This document shows, piece by piece, positions 62,922-64,000 of a stretch of DNA of 64,000 nt (positions are counted from its first letter, which is position 1; every line of letters begins with the position of its first letter). The stretch spans positions 5,890,001-5,954,000 of the forward strand of contig NZ_RAPR01000001.1 of assembly GCF_003610235.1 (NCBI RefSeq). Reading direction: 5' to 3'. This DNA comes from Catellatospora citrea (lineage in GTDB: Bacteria > Actinomycetota > Actinomycetes > Mycobacteriales > Micromonosporaceae). The translations under genes were made by a program, and so were the position numbers. The notes beneath the pieces are model-generated. The model saw only the letters and a list, made by a program, of their open reading frames with translations. It ran no database searches and was not told the origin of the DNA.

Positions 62922-63707
62922 TCAGACGCCGACGTCGCGGCGGTCGAACCAGACGATCCCCGCGACCGCGCTCGCCACGCCGACCGCGGCCAGGGCGATC
63001 AGGTGGCCCGGGTGCCAGCCGGTGTGCAGGGGGTCGGTGCCGATGAAGTAGTGGAACGGCGACAGCCACCGCAGCCACGCCCCGCCGTCGATGAGCCCGG
63101 CCACCCCGCGCAGGATGTAGGTCGCGACGGCCAGCGTCCCGGCGACGGCCAGGGCGGTGCTCCGGCGGCCGGTGGCCGCGCCTACCCCGAACGCGATACC
63201 CGTGAAGCACCAGGCCAGGGCGATGAGCCCGACCGATGCTGCGGCGATGTTGCCCAGTGGCACGTCGATTCCGACAGCCGGGGCCATGAGGGTGACGACC
63301 AGCCATGGGATCGCGGCGATGGCGGTGACGGTGACGCCGGTGGCCGCCAGTCGCTGCGCGGCGAATGCCCGCCGTGACAGCGGGTTGACCATCAGCAGCT
63401 CGATGCCGCCGTCCTCCTCCGGCCGGGGGATGGTGCGGGCGATCAGCAGCAGCCCGCACATGACGACCAGCAGCGGTCCGACGAGGCTGTAGACGGTGGC
63501 CTGCAGGTAGCCGGCGGCAGAGGTCATGTCCTGGATGGACAGAAAGTTCTTCATGCCTTCTGGCAGGGCGTCGTCTTTGAGCTGCGCGGCGCCCTGGAAG
63601 TTGGTGTAGAAGGAGGTGTAGACGGCGGTGAACGCGGTGACTCCGGCGGCCCAGCCGATGATGGCGCGGCGGTCGTCGCGCCAGGTCTTACGCACCAGCG
63701 GCGACAT
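62922..63707 (-). CDS. ABC transporter permease (ABC-2 type)
   Basis: 261 residues with about six membrane helices. The N-terminus WRDDRRAIIGWAAGVTAFTA leads to PRPEEDGGIELLMVNPLSRRAF (EDGxxELLL-type motif of this permease group). It overlaps the ATPase gene by 20 nt. Substrate unknown; the type resembles multidrug or bacteriocin exporters. Confidence 0.88.
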   Translation of the reverse strand: MSPLVRKTWRDDRRAIIGWAAGVTAFTAVYTSFYTNFQGAAQLKDDALPEGMKNFLSIQDMTSAAGYLQATVYSLVGPLLVVMCGLLLIARTIPRPEEDGGIELLMVNPLSRRAFAAQRLAATGVTVTAIAAIPWLVVTLMAPAVGIDVPLGNIAAASVGLIALAWCFTGIAFGVGAATGRRSTALAVAGTLAVATYILRGVAGLIDGGAWLRWLSPFHYFIGTDPLHTGWHPGHLIALAAVGVASAVAGIVWFDRRDVGV

Positions 63708-64000
63708 CTGCTGCTCCTTCGGACTGGTAGTAGTAGCTCAGGAACGTCTCTTCGAGGTCGGGTTCGGCCGACAGCAGGTCGATGACCTCATGCCGGGCAG
63801 CAGCCTTGATCAAGGGGTCGAGGCGGCCGTCGACGGTGCAGCGCAGCACCGGTCCGGTGACGCTGACGTCGCTGACGCCGGGCAGGGCGATGAACTCGGC
63901 GGCGTCGACGGTGCCGTCGAAGTGGATTTCGACGGTGCGCACGGCCCGGCGGCCGAGGGACTCGACACGTTCGACGGCGGCCAGGCGGCCGTCGCGGACG
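63688..64000 (-). CDS. ABC transporter ATP-binding protein, C-terminal part (cut by window edge)
   Basis: Only the last about 103 residues are present. The frame runs off the right edge. The visible tail (DGRLAAVERV, LRCTVDGRLDPLIKAA, LSAEPDLEETFLSYYY) is the DUF4162-like C-terminal extension found after the ATPase domain in ABC-2 exporters. The Walker motifs lie outside the window. Confidence 0.85.
   Translation of the reverse strand, partial: VRDGRLAAVERVESLGRRAVRTVEIHFDGTVDAAEFIALPGVSDVSVTGPVLRCTVDGRLDPLIKAAARHEVIDLLSAEPDLEETFLSYYYQSEGAADVAAGA

Overview
The window reads as chromosome from a high-GC, sporulating actinomycete. It has very high third-position GC, GTG starts, many 4-nt ATGA/GTGA gene overlaps, an SsgA/SsgB-type sporulation protein, a four-gene conservon (sensor kinase, roadblock, DUF742, small GTPase) and three SigE-family ECF sigma modules. 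The overall style is most like Micromonosporaceae (Actinoplanes, Catellatospora and relatives). The genus is an inference, and no rRNA or ribosomal-protein gene is present to fix it.

Layout. 1-25.9 kb looks like core chromosome. It holds a LysR regulator, DUF1801 and VOC genes; a SigE-type sigma factor fused to a membrane-anchored propeller (2959-4560); tRNA-Val, tRNA-Cys and tRNA-Gly; a CapA lipoprotein flanked by two identical inverted tRNA-Gly genes; kptA; a second, split sigma/propeller pair (7000-8864); a conservon operon (13659-9994, minus strand); a third sigma/anti-sigma pair; and, divergent from it, a tightly overlapped operon of SWIM, micro-ORF, DUF5691, MoxR-type AAA, DUF5682 and VWA genes (17007-24501). 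An ssgB-like gene and tRNA-Val(CAC) close this part.

26.1-53.5 kb looks accessory. After tRNA-Val(CAC) come an oxidoreductase block (aldo/keto reductase, three SDRs, an Old Yellow Enzyme homologue, XRE and MerR regulators), two broken genes meeting at one junction (about 34068), and a copper island. The island has copA, a secreted duplicated-domain protein and copZ on the minus strand; DUF6153 and DUF305 proteins; csoR; a second copZ with an MFS pump; and a second P1B ATPase with an unusual CPD motif. CsoR-type palindromes lie in front of its main transcription units. A NlpC/P60 gene, a TetR-controlled small membrane operon, an MFS gene, chrA, an IS6-type element with a truncated tetR, and an ArsR-SRPBCC fusion follow. 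No integrase was seen, so the island reading is inference.

53.6-64 kb: a small three-gene membrane operon, then a cluster (54870-61772) whose content (MTA phosphorylase, DUF2064, dolichol-type GT2, epimerase with a Cys insert, polytopic glycosyltransferase-like protein) parallels the Mycobacterium tuberculosis Rv0535-Rv0541c region linked to the 5-methylthioxylose cap of lipoarabinomannan. Here it is joined by a methyltransferase and a membrane molybdopterin oxidoreductase. A PucR regulator and an ABC exporter cut by the window edge end the sequence.

The two best candidates for poorly described biology are the 17.0-24.5 kb AAA/VWA operon and the 54.9-61.8 kb methylthio-sugar-like cluster.
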